A DNA stretch of 64,000 bases from Prorocentrum cordatum (lineage: Eukaryota; Sar; Dinophyceae; Prorocentrales; Prorocentraceae), in assembly GCA_963575745.1 (NCBI GenBank), contig CAUYUJ010000359.1, positions 1 through 64,000 of the forward strand, given 5' to 3'. The notes beneath the pieces are model-generated. The model did no database searches. It was not told where the DNA came from and was given only the letters and a program-made list of their open reading frames with translations. This document shows positions 9,043 through 18,290 of this stretch, in pieces. The translations under genes were made by a program, and so were the position numbers. How positions within the stretch are numbered: the stretch's first letter is position 1; each line of letters opens with the position of its first letter.

Positions 9043-9211
9043 TCGGGGGTGGACAGAACCCCCAACAGACACGTCGATTAGTGAATTGTCCGTTTTCGGT
9101 TCTCGAGAGGGCGCCGTGGCCGTTATTTTCCAGGCTTGCGCCCGCCAGGTTTGGGCCTCAGGTCGTTTTCACTAAACCACGTTTTGCTAAAGGGAGGTCT
9201 GTCCATCCCCG
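9043..9211 (+). mobile_element. element C, copy 2
   Basis: TCGGGGGTGGACAGAACCCC to GGAGGTCTGTCCATCCCC, with CAAGAGGC at 9035-9042 and AAAGAGGC at 9212-9219 (7 of 8) as target duplication. The core ACACGTCGATTAGTGAATTG matches the other C copies. Confidence 0.78.
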
Positions 9212-9224
9212 AAAGAGGCGGGGG

Positions 9225-9400
9225 TCAGTACAAACGGGGATCAGTCAGAGCGCCTGCTCTTGCAGGATCCTGCAGAGCCAGGAGCGCACTGACCCGGGTT
9301 TGGGGCGCGGGATCCTGCAGGAGCCCGCAAAATTTGGCAGGATCCTGCAAAGCCTGATTGGCCCGGGTCTGGACTGACCCGGGTCAGTGGATCCCCGACG
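9225..9400 (+). repeat. dispersed repeat R, copy 2
   Basis: GGATCCTGCAGAGCCAGG and GGATCCTGCAGGAGCC units followed by GACCCGGGTCAGTGGATCC. The last junction is the empty-site counterpart of element W (466-671). Confidence 0.7.
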
Positions 9401-9443
9401 TTTATTTCGTGCCACGGTATTGGGTTGTTGTTCCCGTCTGTCG

Positions 9444-9630
9444 GGCCGGACGAAAGGGGGGGATTGGGAAAGCGGGGGTTACGAAATTTGCTGCATGCAG
9501 CTGGTTTCGGCCTCACCGAGGGGCCCATTCCCCGATACATGGCCGCCTCCGGCGCCGGGAGGCGCCGGGAAAATCAGCCACGCGAGCCGATTCTCAAACC
9601 CCCCCTTTGCTATCCCCCCTTTCGCCCGAC
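9444..9630 (+). mobile_element. element X, copy 1 (CGAAAGGGGGGA ends)
   Basis: The left end GACGAAAGGGGGGATTGGG and the right end CTATCCCCCCTTTCGCCC are inverted. The interior has CTGCATGCAGCTGGTTTCGG and an 18-base GGCGCCGGGAGGCGCCGG palindrome. A second full copy is at 57098-57280 and a left-truncated copy starts at 10508. Confidence 0.7.
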
Positions 9631-9679
9631 CCGAGTCTGGGCTTCGGGGGAGGTCCTCCAGGCTCGCGGGGGCGAACGT

Positions 9680-9925
9680 CATGTCCGTATCCGCGGCCTC
9701 GCGGGCTGGACCCCTCTGCCGCGCCCCCCGCGGCTGATTCGTTTCTGTCGTGCCTCGGTGTTGGGTCGTTGCCCCCGGTCTGGGCTTCGGGGGAGGCCCG
9801 TCCAGAGGCTCGCGGAGGCGAACGTCGTGCGTCCGACTAGGAGCGGCCTCGCGGGCTGGGCCCCACTGCCGCGGCCCCCGCGGCTGCGGGGCGCTCCTTC
9901 GCGGATGCCCCGCGCGGGACTTGCA
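9680..9925 (+). repeat. GC palindrome repeat S, copy 1
   Basis: Units such as CGCGGCCTCGCGGGCTGGGC and CCCGCGGCTGCGGGGCG, ending in TTCGCGGATGCCCCGCGC, fold on themselves. Related copies are near 40300-40400 and 56870-56950. No gene. Confidence 0.6.
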
Positions 9926-10060
9926 GTCGAGGAGGAGGAGGAGGACGAGGAGGAGGAGGAGGAGGAAGGAGAGGAGGAGGAGGCGGGGAAGGAGGAGGAG
10001 GAGGAAGAGGAGGAGGAGGAGGATGAGGAAGAGGAGGACGAGGAGGAGGAGGAGCACCCG
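9926..10060 (+). repeat. GAG tract, possibly coding for poly-Glu
   Basis: (GAG)n with GAC, GGA and GCG interruptions. One + frame reads MPRAGLAVEEEEEDEEE before the tract and HPRRKGGRPSQGQPPWHP after it, which could be an acidic exon. The microsatellite explanation is simpler. Ends before element G copy 2. Confidence 0.45.
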
Positions 10061-10121
10061 CGCAGGAAGGGCGGGCGGCCTTCCCAAGGGCAGCCTCCTT
10101 GGCATCCTTGCCCCTGTTTCT

Positions 10122-10335
10122 CGGTAGCAGATCATGGGAGCCTGGCATGCCCGCTTCATTCCGTCTTTCGCGTCGATTCGCGTCTGGGAGTCGGTGAGGT
10201 AGCGCCGATTCAGCGTCGGCTAGCGTCGATCTAGCGTCGATCTAGCGTCGATCTAGCGTCGACTAGCGTCGATTTCGCGTCGATTAGCGTCGATTCGTAA
10301 GACGATGGTCTGATGGTATGGGAGGCTCCCTTGAG
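10122..10335 (+). mobile_element. element G, copy 2
   Basis: CGGTAGCAGATCATGGGAGC at the left, GGTATGGGAGGCTCCC at the right, with a central array of TAGCGTCGATC 12-base units. It matches copy 1 at 7129-7301 at both ends. The array length differs. The following 10336-10507 is unassigned. Confidence 0.65.
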
Positions 10336-10507
10336 TTGCGTCCGAACCTTCGGCCGATCCTCAGCAACTTTCGCTGGCCATCCCCGCTCGAAAAACGTTC
10401 ACGTGGGCCTCCAGGGCCCTCTGCATCCTTGCGGCGCCTCCTGCTGATGCGGGCCGGCTGTGCCCGTGCGACCGCGTCTCCGCGGCACCGCACCCGGAAA
10501 AGTCCGG

Positions 10508-10656
10508 GCCGCCGGGAGGCGCCGGGAAAATCAGCCACGCGAGCCGATTCTCAAACCCCCCCTTTGCTATCCCCCCTTTCGCCCGACCCGAGTCTGGGCT
10601 TCGGGGGAGGTCCTCCAGGCTCGCGGGGGCGAACGTCATGTCCGTATCCGCGGCCG
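10508..10656 (+). repeat. about 145-bp identical copy of 9549-9692
   Basis: From GGAGGCGCCGGGAAAATCAG to CATGTCCGTATCCGCGGC the sequence is identical by eye to the segment 960 bases upstream. It includes the right half of element X plus flanking sequence. This is the least diverged duplication in the window, so it is recent or gene-converted. Confidence 0.85.
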
Positions 10657-10785
10657 CGAGGGCGTCGGCATTCGGCGCAGCCGTGGCTTCCAGCAGCTCC
10701 CGGGGGGCGCCGCCGAGCCCGCCTCCCAGGCGCCACGCGGACCTCGCGCCATCGCGGGCGTCCTCGAGCATGGAGGGAGTGGATC
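10650..10785 (+). CDS. candidate exon, Ala/Ser/Pro-rich
   Basis: The + frame reads ASAFGAAVASSSSRGAPPSP, then RRHADLAPSRASSSMEGVD, with mostly G/C third positions. It runs into GAGGATCGAG repeats like those preceding the candidate exon at 34303, which suggests intronic sequence there. No family is recognised. The GC-rich composition could mimic coding. Confidence 0.3.
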
Positions 10786-10949
10786 GAGGGTCGAGGCCCG
10801 AGCATCGAGAAGGGGGGTCGAGGATCGATGTCGATCGAGGATCGAGGATTGAGGAGGATCGAGGATCGAGGATCGAGGATTGAGGAGGATTGAGGAGGAT
10901 CGAGGATCGAGGGTCGAGAGGGAGGAGGGTCGAGGTGGGTCGAGGCGGG
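10786..10949. repeat. GAGGATCGAG repeat
   Basis: Degenerate 8-15-base units of GAGGATCGAGG. The same motif recurs at 34186-34275 and briefly at 32210-32240. Confidence 0.8.
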
Positions 10950-11168
10950 TCGGAGGGTCGCGCCGCGTCGCCGATGCATCGCTGATGCATCGGCGATGCG
11001 GCTCGATGTGGAGCCTCTGCGGAGCCCGTGATTCCCCACGCCGACCTCGGCGACGCACCGCCGACGTCCCCGATGCATCGCCGATGCATCGCCGATACAT
11101 CGGCGATGCGTCGGCGATGCGGCGCGATCCTTCGACTCCCTCCACTCGAACCCCATCCGGGATGCCTC
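10950..11168 (+). mobile_element. element F, copy 3
   Basis: Degraded left end CGGAGGGTCGCGCCGCGTCG, many GATGCATCG palindromes, right end CGAACCCCATCCGGGATGCC. No clear target duplication. The following 11169-11393 has no recognised feature. Confidence 0.65.
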
Positions 11169-11393
11169 TGCAGAGGATCGATGTGGATGCGATCGCCGCT
11201 CGTGAGGTGACCCCCCCGCCAGGCGCGGCTCGAGAGCCTGGTGGTCCGTGTTCTTCTAGGCGTGGACCGCCCTCTCGGCGGGTTGGTGGCGTTTCCCCAG
11301 CGCTCGAGGTCGAGCGCCCTCTCGAGGGCCGATTTCGGGCGGGCAGGAGCTCGGAGTCGAGCCGAAGGGGGCAGGTGAACTGCAGAAACTGCA

Positions 11394-11575
11394 TGTACAG
11401 TGTAAACCCATTCCATAACACACCCTACTTGCCTCCAGGGTGCCACGGGTTTCTTCGATTTCGATGGTGTTGCGATGGAGTGCGTGATGCCCCCACACCA
11501 AAAATCAGAAGACGTCCTGGGGTCTCAGGGTCCGGCTTCTTGTGGAAGGTCTCTTGCGGGTGAGCTCCTGCTGCA
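11394..11575 (+). mobile_element. element D, copy 1
   Basis: Shares CTTGCCTCCAGGGTGCC, GTCCTGGGGTCTCAGGGT and CTTGTGGAAGGT with copies at 13983-14166, 32757-32915 and 53669-53850, all + orientation. The ends are imperfect inverted repeats, best seen in copy 2. The following 11576-11860 is unassigned and rather A/T-rich. Confidence 0.65.
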
Positions 11576-11861
11576 CAAGAAGAGAAGTCTCAAGGCGAGA
11601 CTGCACGATCAAGACTCGGGAAGGACTGAGCCAGACACGAAGGGGCTCGGCGGTGCGGCCAGAGAGGGTCGAAGAAAACCGACTGCACAAAACGTACACC
11701 TCATGCGATGCTTAAGAAAACCTAAGTTTTCGGCCAGAGTGTCGATTATTCTTACCGTTTCAATGTAAATCCCAAGATTTTGATAGAAGTTCTGGGTTTT
11801 ATTCAATTTCTGAGACTATGAATTTCTCAACCCATGATTTCTTAAGCATTTCGCAGGGTGT

Positions 11862-11965
11862 AGACCTCCGGAGCTCCGCGCGGGCTTCCTGGATGGGCGC
11901 TATAGGCGCCCCCCTTGTGGCGCCTTCCGGCGCCGCCCGTGGCTCGCGCCGCGCGCCAGGGCGGG
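11862..11965 (+). mobile_element. foldback element L, copy 3
   Basis: TCCGCGCGGGCTTCCTGGAT and the following GC-rich GGCGCC hairpins resemble the other L copies. Directly precedes element A copy 3. Confidence 0.45.
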
Positions 11966-11981
11966 GGGTCTGGCGTCGGGT

Positions 11982-12345
11982 TTAAGTCGGGCATGTCCAT
12001 CCACAGGAGGAGCATACAAAAATGGCACAACGATGGTCTGGGGAAGATGTTTCGACTATTGTCGGGGGAGCGTAAGACCCGGGTCTGCCAGGACTCGGGT
12101 TCGCCATCGTTTTTTGACGACTGCGCCTCGGATTTTGACGAGGAGTTTCGTGGGATGTCTGCAGCGGGAGGCCTCGTCAAAATGCAGGCTCGGCCTCGTC
12201 ATTTTTTTGACGACCTCGTCGGGGATTTCCGAGTCCCCTGTACCCAGGTCTTACGCCCCCCTGATTGTTGAACCATGTGGATCATTTTTCACCATGTTTC
12301 ATTTTTCCTGCAAGATTTGCCTGTAGAGGGACATGCCCGACCTCA
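11982..12345 (+). mobile_element. element A, copy 3, interrupted by element V
   Basis: TTAAGTCGGGCATGTCCATC to GGGACATGCCCGACCTCA with the internal ATGGTCTGGGGAAGATG. The normal A interior is split by a V element at 12064-12260, and ATTGT occurs at both junctions. Without that insert the A copy would be about 165 bp, the family norm. Confidence 0.72.
12064..12260 (+). mobile_element. element V, copy 2, nested in A
   Basis: Inverted ends GCGTAAGACCCGGGT and ACCCAGGTCTTACGC. The interior shares GACTCGGGTTCGCCATCG and CTGCAGCGGGAGGC with V copies at 4632 and 21378. Confidence 0.7.
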
Positions 12346-12440
12346 CGCCTGGGAGGGGGGTCCCGCTCGATCCGCGCAGACCTCCGAGAGAGTGCATGGT
12401 TGTGCCGTTGTGTCTTCCTCCGAAGAGTGCAGGCCTTGTC

Positions 12441-12616
12441 AGAAGGCGGCGAGGCGTCTTGGAAGCCCTCGCGCTTACTGAGAACGTCTTCTAGGTAAGT
12501 ATTCTCCGAGGGCGGGGGCGGGTGCTCAGAATGTGCGAGGGCTTCTGAGAAACCCCGCCCCCTTCTGAGAATCCCTGGCCCCTCGCACTTCTCCCCTGGG
12601 CTCGCCTCCAAGAAGC
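12441..12616 (+). mobile_element. element H, copy 1 (TTCTGAGAA-rich)
   Basis: GGCGGCGAGGCGTCTTGGAAG and the inverse CTCGCCTCCAAGAAG enclose repeated CTTCTGAGAA palindromes. Better preserved copies are at 32007-32204 and 57289-57640. A perfect GGTAAGTA string at about 12490 resembles a donor site but has no coding frame beside it. Confidence 0.5.
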
Positions 12617-13320
12617 CCCCGCGTCGCGAAATCCACCAGGATGATTCAGTACGATCGAAAACGGGCACGGAAAAAACGGGCAAGAAGGCCGACAGCAGTT
12701 CCTGTTCATGTTGAACAAGCCTCGCTGTCGGTGTCCATGCGGATGCTCTACATTCAAGACGGACGGCCGGCTGCCCGACAGCGGCCGCTGTCGGTTTGGG
12801 ACAATCTTCGTGGCTTGGCAGCGTAACTACCCACGTGCACGTGTTCCGAACTCGTGTCGGGCGTCCACAAAGATGAGGGCGAGAGTTCTAGAGGAATCTC
12901 CGTCTGCAGAGGTCGTTCAAGATCGGGCGGCGGCGCGCGGTGTCACAAGCCAGGGGCCACGCCGTCAAGGCATGAACTCGCCATGCCCTCAGTCGCTGTC
13001 TCAGATCCGTTATTGACTGCAGCTCGCCGTGAGCTCAGTCGTCGCGATATACTTGTCAGGGCAAAGGGGTGCTGCCAATCTCGTCTACATCCACCGGCCG
13101 TCTGCTCTCCAGCCGAAGGGAGGACCATTCGATGCCACTCGACAGATCGCCAGCCTGAGCAAGGAGGGACGGGGGCGCACGCCGACGACACACCCCGGCC
13201 TGAGACTCCGATGCGGACCCTGCGGCCCGACCCTTGACCTGTGGCCTGACGGCCGCACTGACAAGGCTGCCGTTCACCGTTTGGGTCAACGCACCCACCC
13301 TCGCCAGAGTTGATGGACCT
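12617..13320. other. unassigned, mixed composition
   Basis: About 700 bases of moderate GC with open frames on both strands. Short matches (CGCTGTCGGTGTC, TCTGCAGAGGTCGTTCA) to 3130-3320 hint at an old diverged repeat. Nothing else is identified. Confidence 0.35.
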
Positions 13321-13509
13321 TTTTTCTACCACCACCATCAGTTGGAGGGGGGAAGGAGGTGGAGGGTGAGGAGGAGGAAGCAGAAGAGGGTGAGGAGGAG
13401 GCCCTCCCCCCATCCAACTTCTGGTGGTGGTGGTGGTGGTGGAAAACGGGCCCATCAGGCGTCTCCAGCCCCATCCCCCCCCCCCCAGAGGGCTCGAGTT
13501 CTGGGCCGC

Positions 13510-13770
13510 CGATGGTCAGGCGCCTGCAAACATCAGCGGCGCGCCCCCGATCGGCCACCCTGGGCGGAGCCCTCGCGCGAGCGCGACGGCGCCCGCGCGC
13601 TGCGCTCACCCTGGCGTGGCGCGCGAAGCTCCACGCCAGGGTGAGCGACGCAGCGCCTGGGTCGCCCTGCGCGGGCGCTCGCGCGGGAGCTTCCCGCGTG
13701 CTGCGGCGCGCGGGCTCGAGGAGGGAGCAGGCGCCGCACGGTGGAGGCCCGTGCCGAGAGACACCCGGCT
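13510..13770 (+). CDS. candidate exon containing a long hairpin
   Basis: The + frame from PPMVRRLQTSAARPRSATLG runs to about 13770 with Arg/Ala-rich, largely G/C-ending codons. The minus strand is open too. A strong inverted repeat at 13595-13656 (TCACCCTGGCGTGG arms, 11-base loop) lies in the middle, which is odd for coding sequence and argues for a structural or repeat origin. Unknown function. Confidence 0.2.
13595..13656. repeat. perfect hairpin, GCTCACCCTGGCGTGG arms
   Basis: Sixteen perfectly paired bases around CGCGCGAAGCT, extended by GCGCTGC/GCAGCGC across a 3-base bulge. No T-tract follows, so it is not a simple terminator. Confidence 0.85.
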
Positions 13771-13784
13771 CAGGGCTCGTGTTT

Positions 13785-13982
13785 CGATCCCGCCGGTTCG
13801 ATTCGATTGGATTTCGCTGGATTCCGATTCCGATTCGATTCGGTTCCAGATTTCGATTGTCTGCCGATTTCCGCCGATTCGACTTCTCCCGACTCGGCTG
13901 CGATTTCCGCCGATCCGATTCATTTCGGTCGCCGAATGGACGTATCGATTCGACTCTGGGCTTTCCTCGAAAAACGCCGTAA
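13785..13982 (+). repeat. dispersed repeat N, copy 1 (CGATTCGATT-rich)
   Basis: Runs of CGATTCCGATTCGATTCGG followed by GCCGATTTCCGCCGATTCG and ending before element D. The copy at 45572-45775 has the same order of motifs, and 59740-59950 is a more distant relative. Confidence 0.6.
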
Positions 13983-14166
13983 TTACAATGGAGACCCATG
14001 CCAAGAAACACCTGGCTTGCCTCCAGGGTGCCTTGGGATTATTGGGCGTGGATGGTTTTGCGATGGAAAGCGTGGCGTAACCACACCAGAAACCAATGTG
14101 GACGTGCTGGGGTCTCAGGGTTGGGTTTCTTGTGGAAGGTTGCTTGTGGACGGGCCTCCACTGTAA
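13983..14166 (+). mobile_element. element D, copy 2, best-preserved ends
   Basis: TTACAATGGAGACCCATGCC at the left against the inverse of GGACGGGCCTCCACTGTAA at the right gives about 30 bp of imperfect inverted repeat. Flanks CCGTAATT and ACATAATT match 6 of 8. Core CTTGCCTCCAGGGTGCC as in other D copies. Confidence 0.75.
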
Positions 14167-14230
14167 ACATAATTTGATTGTCGCGCGGATTTCTTGGATC
14201 CGCGCCGGGCCCCCCTGGCGGTTGTATACG
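14167..14230 (+). mobile_element. foldback element L, partial copy 4
   Basis: AACATAATTTGATTGTCGCG and CTTGGATCCGCGCCGGGCC match the left arm of L. The right arm is missing. It abuts element D copy 2. Confidence 0.45.
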
Positions 14231-14330
14231 TTCATGCCGTTTTCTGTTCCCCTATTAATAAGTGCCCTCCTCCCCTCGTGGTGTTCCTCGCGAGTAGCTT
14301 GCCTCAGCCACTGCGTAGTGTCGAAGCGTC

Positions 14331-14490
14331 TGGCGGCGAGCGAGGGGGGGAAGTGGGGAAGTGAGAAGGAGAAGGCCTTCTCAGAAGGCTCGAGAGCCCC
14401 CCCAGCCTTTTGAGAAGTGTTCTAGGCCTTCCCCGAAGACACAGAACACCTCTCAAAAGGCACGAGGGCTTCTGAGTGTGAGAGGGATGA
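14331..14490 (+). mobile_element. element H, copy 2, right end lost
   Basis: TGGCGGCGAGCGAGGGGGGG then GAGAAGGCCTTCTCAGAAGG palindromes. The right end grades into repeat T copy 1. Confidence 0.5.
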
Positions 14491-14670
14491 ACGAGCAAGA
14501 CAGCAAGTCAGCATATACCCACCCCTTGTAGAATGGCGCCTGCACAGGGCACATGGCCGCAGGACACTCCACAGAGACGCGTGCGCCTTGAGGGTCACGC
14601 ACAGAGAGGTGAGTGAAGAGAGAGAAGAGGAGAACTGTGGGCGTCGCCACCAGCCTGGCCCGAGACATCT
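14470..14670 (+). repeat. dispersed repeat T, copy 1
   Basis: Near-identical (about 90% by eye) to 18985-19185. Both contain TCAGCATATACCCACCCCTT and CTCCACAGAGACGCGTGCGC. On the minus strand both copies keep an open frame with the same peptide RDPQGARVSVECPAA, but the other minus frames are open too, so coding is doubtful. Confidence 0.75.
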
Positions 14671-16440
14671 TCCACCCCCCCCTACGACACATGGGTGGCG
14701 GAAGCAAACAGAAGATGAAAAAGACCTGCTGGCTGGGCAGACCTCGCAGCGAGAGCATTCCAAGTGAGGCGGTGGCAGAGAAGCGTCAAGACGTGCATCT
14801 GTGGGGAAGAATCTTGAACATCTGACATGTGTACACAACGTCAAAATAGAATGGATATAGGTTGGATTGCCCACTGCGCAGTGCGTTGTAGTGCAAGATG
14901 CGCACTTGACAGGAGCGACCGAGAAGGAAAGCAGGATTGTGAGAGCGCGCGAGAGCTTCAGCACGTCGACCCGCGTCTCTCGACGTACACTTGTGGCGGG
15001 GCAGGACAAAGGAAGAGAACGGAGGAGAGAAGGAAGAGGAAGACCATGTCTATGTGTACTTGTGGGGAGGCAGCGGAGCACTGCCCATTCGACCCGAGGG
15101 ACGCGAGCTCGGGCAGATGAGCGAAACAACGCGAAACGATGTGAGCTCAACCACTGGATTCCTCGAGGCTCAGCTGCCCTGAAGAGCGGGAGCACCGACA
15201 CCGCCGACGGCCCCCCCCCCCCCGACACGAGACCACACGAGAGAGGGAAACAAGAAGAAGAAAGGAGATATAGGGAAGTATTGCCCCCGCCCAAGATGGG
15301 CTGCTCTTAACGATCAGGGGCGTGCCAGCCCCGCCCAAAAGAGGCTGCTCTCATCGACAAGGGCCAGACTCTGGCCACCTCGAGCATGTCCTTTTAAGCT
15401 CCGTGGTGAGAGGCGCCAGTTTTCGGGGCTGTGACCCCCCCGCAGAGGTTCCTTATTTGTGACAAGAAGAAGGGGAAAGAGAGGAAGGGAACGGACCCGA
15501 CTCCAGGGAGACGTGGGGAGGTGAATTCCCACGACACCCAGAGGCTGCGGGACCGGAAGAGAGGAGGAGGAAGGGGCAAAGGGGGAAAGACCCCCCCCGA
15601 AGAGGGACATCCGTGCCCAGACGTTGCAAGAAAAGACGAATAGGGATCCGCACGGAGTTGCTGCGGGGTCCACCGCGAGGACTCAACCTGTAGTTGTGGA
15701 TGCTGCGGGCTCTGTGAGGAGGAGTAACCTGAGTGTCACTGTGACAACCATCAACCACAAAACAAATCAGAAGGTCATGGGTCAGCTGTGAGTGCCTATA
15801 GGCACCCGCTATCGACGTCTCGGAATCGTCTGCGCGTACAGAAGTCGGCCCCTGCTTACTTGGTGCGATGTGCACCGTGCGAATCTCATGCGGTCCAAGA
15901 GAATCCGCAGCCGGTGCCTTTTCAGCATCGCTGATTCACGAATCTCTTCTCGAGCTTGGGAGAGGTGACAAGTAGCAAATGCCTGGACACCAGGCGCCCC
16001 CGCCACCTGGTGCTACTCTTCGCGATTAGGTGGAATGCCAGTCCTGCATCGGGCTTCGAGGGAGGCGACGTGAAATCATAATCCGAAGCCGGGATCACCA
16101 GCCTGCAGGTTTGGGCCCGTACATCATGCAATTCTGCCAGGGCGCTGGTATTCCGCAAACGATCATGGAGATTCTTTCCGCAAGCAATGCACACGCCCTC
16201 AGATGCATCAACCCGTGAAGCGAAGACCGTTCGGCATAACACAATTACCAGCAATCGTTCCAACATGGATGCGTGTATGGTGACAACATGCACAAACAGA
16301 AGCGCGAGGAGAAAGAAGACAGGCCACATGGATGGCGGGAGAGAAAAGGACAATAGACAGCGAGATGAGGAGGGCGTCGACGTGCACCTGTGGAGAGGTT
16401 GAAAGCAACACTTCGCGCCCGACGCAAGACGACGTGAGAG
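14671..16440. other. unassigned 1.8-kb stretch of lower repeat content
   Basis: One of the longest stretches without an element I could match elsewhere. Open frames occur on both strands (for example minus 14422-15294 and 15922-16476). GTGCACCTGTGG-like motifs near 14792, 15060 and 16383 are a faint direct repeat. No gene can be supported by reading alone. Confidence 0.4.
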
Positions 16441-17329
16441 AATTCTTGACGCTTCGCGTAACCCCACCAGTCGCACAAATCGCGGTTCCCTCTGCGCGGC
16501 GTCCTCGACTCACGCCCCCAGGCCAGTTCCTACGTATGCGTCAGCATTCTCCGGGCATCTGGTCTTCAGTCATTGCCTCAGCCGGCCGTGTCTGAAGCTG
16601 GCCTTTGGCGTTATGTCTGCCGGTCCATTCAGGAGTGGTTCAGCCTTCTTGTACGGATCTGCGCGCCCTCCATTGGCCCACTATCGCTGGACTTTTCGTG
16701 GTCCCGCACTTCGCCACGGCTGTGGCCCCGACCCCTGGCGCCCGGTGGCGACAAGGTCCTGTAGCGTATTTGGTGATATGCTCCCATGGTACCCACACCG
16801 AGTCCGAGAGTGCTTGCACCCATCCGACTCTGTTCTCCTGTCTCCGTCCTGACGGGCCTGGGTCTTTGCGGTGCAGCCTCGCTTGTCTGTCGCTTGATCG
16901 GTATCCTACAGCCCAGACCACGACGTCTCCTGGCGTGCAGGGTCAATTCACCCTGTTGTTCCTTCTGTGTCTCGCACGTGTGCAGCATGCAGCCCTGGCC
17001 GCTTGCAGCCAGCTCAGCCAGCTCAGCTTCAGCCAGCTGCCCACCCGGCGGTAGGGTCTGATCCCGCGTTCGGTCGCTGTATAATTAGGCTCGCGCGCAG
17101 CCCGCTCGACCTTTCCGGACGCCTCCTTCGCTTTCGCTTGCGGCCGCGACAACAAGTAACCCCACCAGTAGTTAATTAGTAGGCCCGCGCCCCGGACTTA
17201 CGACTGGCCGTGTGCGCTCTCGCTCGCGGCCGCGACCAAAAGTACACCCACCAGCCCATCCAGAAACGATGCCCGCAGCAATTGCCTCGATCAGGGAAGT
17301 GGGCAACACAAAGAGGAAGGGTCCCCCAC
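16441..17329 (+). repeat. region with repeated ACCCCACCAG motif
   Basis: CGCTTCGCGTAACCCCACCAG near 16454, AACAAGTAACCCCACCAG near 17152 and AAAAGTACACCCACCAG near 17236 recur, with relatives at 62530-63200. In two of these, GCGGCCGCGAC precedes the motif. Long open frames at 16605-17054 overlap on both strands. Function unknown. Confidence 0.4.
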
Positions 17330-17500
17330 TGGAGTCCTCTTGGAGCGTCTTGGGTGCCTCGGAAGGCTTGTTGGGGCCTCTCGGGGGTCTCTTGGGAGCA
17401 TCTTGGAGGCCTCTTGGGCGCCTGTTGGGGCCTCCTGGGCGCCTCTTGGGGCCCTCTTGAAGCGCTCTTGGGAGCCTTGGAAACGTTCGTGGGGCCATTT
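17330..17500 (+). repeat. GCCTCTTGGGG minisatellite, block 1
   Basis: Degenerate 10-12-base units of GGGGCCTCTTG. The same motif builds blocks at 17600-18200, 42895-43035, 46205-46800, 58500-58960, 61430-61640 and inside element A copy 1. Confidence 0.85.
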
Positions 17501-17510
17501 TGGAGGACAT

Positions 17511-17591
17511 CGATCAAACAAGAAACGAGCATTGAAAGCTCGTTTCTTGTTTGATCGTATTTAGTCAGTTCGCTAACTAATTTAGTTAGCG
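17511..17591. repeat. perfect 20-bp hairpin plus a second palindrome
   Basis: CGATCAAACAAGAAACGAGC at 17511-17530 pairs perfectly with 17538-17557 across the loop ATTGAAA. Eleven bases later CGCTAACTAATTTAGTTAGCG is another palindrome. A/T-rich, in contrast to its surroundings. Sits exactly between two minisatellite blocks. Could be the ends of a deleted element or a cruciform/processing site. Confidence 0.9.
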
Positions 17592-17599
17592 TTGCCCCT

Positions 17600-18200
17600 C
17601 GGGAGCCAAAAACATCTCCTCTTGGGGCGATCCTGGAGCGCTCTTAGGCGCTCTTGGGGCCGTCTTGGGGCTCTGTTGAACCTCTCTTGGAGCCTTCTTG
17701 GCCCATCTTGGAGCCATCTTGAGGCCTCGGATGGCCATCGGAAGCGAAAGGCGAGAAAGCCAAACACATAGATGTTCCTCAGGTGTTGGGTTCTTCGGGG
17801 CCTCCTGGGGGAGGTCTTTGGCGACTTGGAGCCGTCTTGGAGCGGTATTGGGGCATCTTGGAGCATCGTGGGAGCCATTATGAGACATATTGGGATATCT
17901 TGAGCCATCCTGGAGGTCATCTTGGGCTCGCCCAGGCGCTCTTGGAGTCATCTTAATCAGTGCCCCCCCAAGAGGCCAACATGTGGCTAAAACCTTGGTG
18001 AAATGAATGATTTGGCATTCACGCCGAGGCCTCTTGGGTGCCTCTAGGGGTTCTCTTGGGGCCTCTTGGGGGTCTCTTGGGAGCCTCTTGGGGGCATCCT
18101 GGGGGCCTCTTGGGGCTTCCTTGCCATCTCTTGGGGCCCTCTTGGGGCACCCTTGGGAGTCTTGGGGGCCATCTTTGGGCCATCGTGGGTGAGATCGATC
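17600..18200 (+). repeat. GCCTCTTGGGG minisatellite, blocks 2 and 3
   Basis: Two further stretches of the same degenerate unit, separated near 17960-18025 by a non-repetitive spacer that begins with AGAGGCCAACATGTGGCTAA. That spacer resembles 18240-18290 (AGGAGGCCAAAACGGAGCC...GTGATGCTGGC), so the spacer may itself be part of a larger duplicated unit. Confidence 0.8.
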
Positions 18201-18290
18201 ACAGGAGGGGGGGTGTCTAATTAGGGTCCCCCCCTCAGGAGGCCAAAACGGAGCCAAAACCTCAGTAAAACCAGTGATGCTGGCTTTCTC

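Noticed and set aside
12485-12500. GGTAAGTA as a splice donor
   Set aside because: Perfect consensus but no coding frame on its 5' side. It lies inside element H copy 1.
17150-17260. Dinoflagellate spliced-leader or rRNA/tRNA genes
   Set aside because: I looked for the spliced-leader core, tRNA loop motifs and conserved 5S/18S/28S strings throughout by eye and saw none. Short ACCCCACCAG repeats do not match them.
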